The notes beneath the pieces were generated by a model. The model ran no database searches and was not told the origin of the DNA. It was given only the letters and a program-made list of their open reading frames with translations. This document shows, piece after piece, positions 4,362-5,449 of a DNA stretch of 5,449 nucleotides (its first letter is position 1; every line of letters starts with the position of its first letter). This DNA comes from Rickettsiales bacterium. Its GTDB lineage: Bacteria > Pseudomonadota > Alphaproteobacteria > Rs-D84. The position numbers and the translations under genes are program-made. The stretch is taken from assembly GCA_031267375.1 (NCBI GenBank), contig JAIRZE010000061.1, positions 1 to 5,449 on the forward strand, written 5' to 3'.

Positions 4362-5099
4362 GCTCTTTCGCTTTGCGCTTGCGCAAAGCACGACCCCATT
4401 CTGCCGGGGAACCGCATACCTGTATTTGAAACAGGGGATGTTGTTGTTGAAAACAAAACAATCCCCGACGGACTTATAATAATCACGAACAACGAGCAAC
4501 GAACAACGAGCAACGTTAATTATGAACAAGACGTCAGCAACGTGGTATGGGAGGTATCCGCCGACGGTGTTCGCCGCAAGATATTTTCCGGCCTTGCCAC
4601 AGTATCGCGCGTGGATAGCACGCGGTCGCCGGCGGCTGCCCATGGATTCGTATATGCGGGCCTGTCAACGGGAGAGGTTGTGAAGATAAACCCTAAAAGC
4701 CGCGCGCCTGTCTGGGTGGCGGATGTTTACAAGCAAAGCGCGCTTACCGGCGGGGCGTCTATTCTAGATATTGTGGCGCCGGTGCAGATTATTGACAATG
4801 TTGTTTATGCCGGGGGCGTGGGCGATGCCTTTTGCAAAATCAAAGAAAATTCAGGCAGCATAATCTGGTGCGTTAATATCGGGACAGCAACGCCGTTTAT
4901 TATCGCCGGCGGCGCGGCATTTGTCGTTGCTACCAATAACCGCCTTTATGCCATAGACCTAAAAGACGGCGGCATTTTCTGGCAAACGGAAATTAAAAAG
5001 CAATTCGCGCCGCAAATATCAGAGACCACTGACGGGAATTTTATAATAAAGGTCGGAAAAGAAACCTTTTCCGCAACAAGCGGAATGCTGGTAAAATAA
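4296..5099 (+). CDS. bamB: BamB-like outer-membrane lipoprotein (short PQQ-type beta-propeller)
   Basis: A 267-residue lipoprotein. The signal peptide has a basic n-region (YKRTLFNKSK), core FALCYLLFALSL and lipobox LCAC, with Cys29 as the lipidated residue. Mature CAKHDPILPGNRIPVFE matches the alphaproteobacterial BamB start (PxLPGxRIPV). Propeller-type strands follow: VVWEVSADG (83-91), GFVYAGLSTGEVVKINPKSR (117-136), NVVYAGGVGDAFCKIKENSG (158-177) with IIWCVNI, and AAFVVATNNRLYAIDLKDGG (207-226) with IFWQTEI, all resembling PQQ-repeat blades. BamB is a BAM-complex scaffold for OM-protein insertion. Position downstream of a YfgM-like gene supports the call. It is short: eight-bladed BamB is normally near 400 residues, and only about four blades are visible here, so this may be a reduced form or a BamB-like paralogue. 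ATG 4302 is an alternative start two residues in. Confidence 0.75.
   Translation: MFMYKRTLFNKSKTFALCYLLFALSLCACAKHDPILPGNRIPVFETGDVVVENKTIPDGLIIITNNEQRTTSNVNYEQDVSNVVWEVSADGVRRKIFSGLATVSRVDSTRSPAAAHGFVYAGLSTGEVVKINPKSRAPVWVADVYKQSALTGGASILDIVAPVQIIDNVVYAGGVGDAFCKIKENSGSIIWCVNIGTATPFIIAGGAAFVVATNNRLYAIDLKDGGIFWQTEIKKQFAPQISETTDGNFIIKVGKETFSATSGMLVK
4338..4365. repeat. Heptamer tandem repeat encoding the BamB-like signal-peptide core
   Basis: Four 7-bp units: TTTGCTC, TTTGCTA, TTTGCTC, TTTGCTC, one differing by a single base. They encode FALCYLLFAL of the signal peptide. Removing one unit would shift the frame and reach TAA at 4477-4479. The first three overlap the right arm of the inverted repeat 4270-4361. 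Confidence 0.88.
4370..4389. repeat. Short perfect hairpin over the lipobox
   Basis: GCTTTGCGC (4370-4378) and GCGCAAAGC (4381-4389) are perfect complements around TT; in RNA an 8-bp stem with a CTTG tetraloop is more realistic. It covers the codons of the lipobox L26-C27-A28-C29 and follows the heptamer array after four bases. Its sequence resembles the hairpins at 2399-2428 and 5214-5241. Confidence 0.8.
4487..4514 (+). repeat. Perfect 14-bp direct repeat in the BamB-like linker
   Basis: GAACAACGAGCAAC occurs twice in tandem at 4487-4500 and 4501-4514. It encodes the polar stretch NNEQRTTSN between the lipoprotein anchor region and the first propeller strand. As 14 is not a multiple of 3, the two copies are read in different frames, giving different residues. 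Confidence 0.85.
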
Positions 5100-5116
5100 T
5101 CCCACATTCATTAAAT

Positions 5117-5145
5117 TTTAAATTTTTGCCTTTTTATGATATAAT
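5117..5145 (+). promoter_or_regulatory. Likely promoter of the TolC-family gene
   Basis: A perfect -10 box TATAAT (5140-5145) lies 17 bases after TTTAAA (5117-5122), a weak -35 (4 of 6). The -10 is within a small dyad, ATGATA-TAAT-TATCAT (5136-5151). A purine-rich ribosome site (AGAGAG, 5159-5164) precedes ATG 5173. No terminator was seen for the BamB-like gene in this 73-base gap, so read-through is also possible. Confidence 0.5.
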
Positions 5146-5172
5146 TATCATCTGATTTAGAGAGAATTAACG

Positions 5173-5449
5173 ATGAAAAAAATTTGTTATCTGTTATCTG
5201 TTATCTGTTATCTGCCTTTTGCGGCACATGCCGCAAAAGGCAACTGCATGGACGCAAAATCCGCGCCAACGGACATATTGACGCTTGTAGAAGTCGTGCG
5301 CCTGGGTCTTTGCCGGAATCCCCAGACCGCGGCCGCATATCTGTCGGTCGAATCCGCGCGCTTGTCCAAGAACGCGGGATACGCCCCCTATCTGCCGTCC
5401 GTCGACGCATCGGTCAGCGCGTCGAAACAATACAGAAACAAAGCCTGGT
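5173..5449 (+). CDS. TolC-family outer-membrane efflux protein (N-terminal part)
   Basis: The first 92 codons are present and the gene runs off the right edge. A signal peptide (MKKICYLLSVICYLPFAAHA) with an AHA-A cleavage site is followed by mature AKGNCMDAKSAPTDILTLVE. The segment LTLVEVVRLGLCRNPQTAAA (residues 37-56) and the following VESARLSKNAGYAPYLPSVDAS match the start of the TolC/OEP fold, where L-x-x-A-x-x-L-A-x-x-N-P begins the first periplasmic helix and GYLPS leads into the barrel. Such proteins form the trimeric outer-membrane duct of tripartite efflux pumps or type I secretion. Two Cys (mature N-terminus and GLCRNP) could form a disulfide, as in some TolC-like proteins. The partner pump is outside the window. 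The signal-peptide core is encoded by four heptamers followed by a hairpin. Confidence 0.88.
   Translation, partial: MKKICYLLSVICYLPFAAHAAKGNCMDAKSAPTDILTLVEVVRLGLCRNPQTAAAYLSVESARLSKNAGYAPYLPSVDASVSASKQYRNKAW
5186..5213. repeat. Four perfect heptamers encoding the TolC-like signal-peptide core
   Basis: GTTATCT is repeated exactly four times without interruption, encoding CYLLSVICYL. Loss of one unit shifts the frame and gives TGA at 5279-5281, a peptide of about 33 residues. Perfect non-triplet repeats like this are prone to slipped-strand change. Confidence 0.95.
5214..5241. repeat. Perfect hairpin over the TolC-like signal-peptidase site
   Basis: GCCTTTTGCGGCA (5214-5226) and TGCCGCAAAAGGC (5229-5241) are perfectly complementary around CA; in RNA a 12-bp stem with ACAT loop. 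It starts immediately after the last heptamer and encodes PFAAHAAKG, covering the cleavage site. Confidence 0.92.

Noticed and set aside
4242..4643. Minus-strand open frame of 133 codons opposite the BamB-like gene, with a hydrophobic LLFAICSLL stretch
   Set aside because: It is antisense to a well-supported lipoprotein. The signal-like stretch arises only because the inverted repeat 4270-4361 reads similarly on both strands; it lies at the wrong (C-terminal) end.
5054..5073. CGGAAAAG-AAAC-CTTTTCCG hairpin near the end of the BamB-like gene
   Set aside because: An 8-bp stem inside the coding region without a following T-run; too short and ordinary to call a terminator or regulatory element.
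136..5241. CRISPR array or mobile element as explanation for the repeats
   Set aside because: Units are 7-8 bp (14 bp at one site), directly adjacent without spacers, and there are no cas genes, transposase, or target-site duplications.

Overview
The window reads like the chromosome of a Gram-negative alphaproteobacterium with moderate GC. The evidence is an RpoH-type heat-shock sigma factor, a YfgM-like membrane protein followed by a BamB-like lipoprotein that begins with the alphaproteobacterial LPGxRIPV motif, a porin-like beta-barrel and a TolC-family protein. I cannot place it further. The repeat-rich gene junctions bring to mind the palindromic elements inserted in Rickettsia genes, but that is an analogy only. 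No rRNA, tRNA, CRISPR array, integrase or transposase was seen.

Layout. Positions 1-144 hold the C-terminal end of an RsuA/RluB-type pseudouridine synthase (+). It converges on a membrane-anchored TPR protein (232-1251, -), and the two share a bidirectional terminator (205-233). Next on the minus strand come a porin-like outer-membrane protein (1428-2510) and, just upstream of it, rpoH (2539-3432); these two probably form one transcript. A divergent control region (3433-3570) leads to the plus-strand genes: a YfgM-like protein (3571-4263), a short BamB-like lipoprotein (4296-5099) and the start of a TolC-family gene (5173 to the window edge). Most of the genes serve envelope biogenesis or transport: the YfgM-like protein at the Sec translocon, BamB in outer-membrane protein assembly, and the porin and TolC-like proteins as likely BAM clients. 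RpoH is a natural stress regulator of such a set.

The most unusual content is a network of short tandem repeats and near-perfect inverted repeats at gene boundaries. In all three genes with a cleavable signal peptide (porin, BamB-like, TolC-like), the hydrophobic core is encoded by 7-bp or 8-bp tandem repeats. These lead directly, or within a few bases, into a short perfect hairpin lying over the signal-peptidase cleavage site. Those three hairpins resemble each other (GC-TTTGCG-C arms). In the porin and BamB-like genes an inverted copy of the tandem block also lies upstream, so the start codon sits in the loop of a 22-25 bp stem. Stop codons of four genes lie inside inverted repeats. This looks like a repeat family shaping, and perhaps regulating, the ends of envelope genes. 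Its function is inference; the repeats themselves are directly visible.
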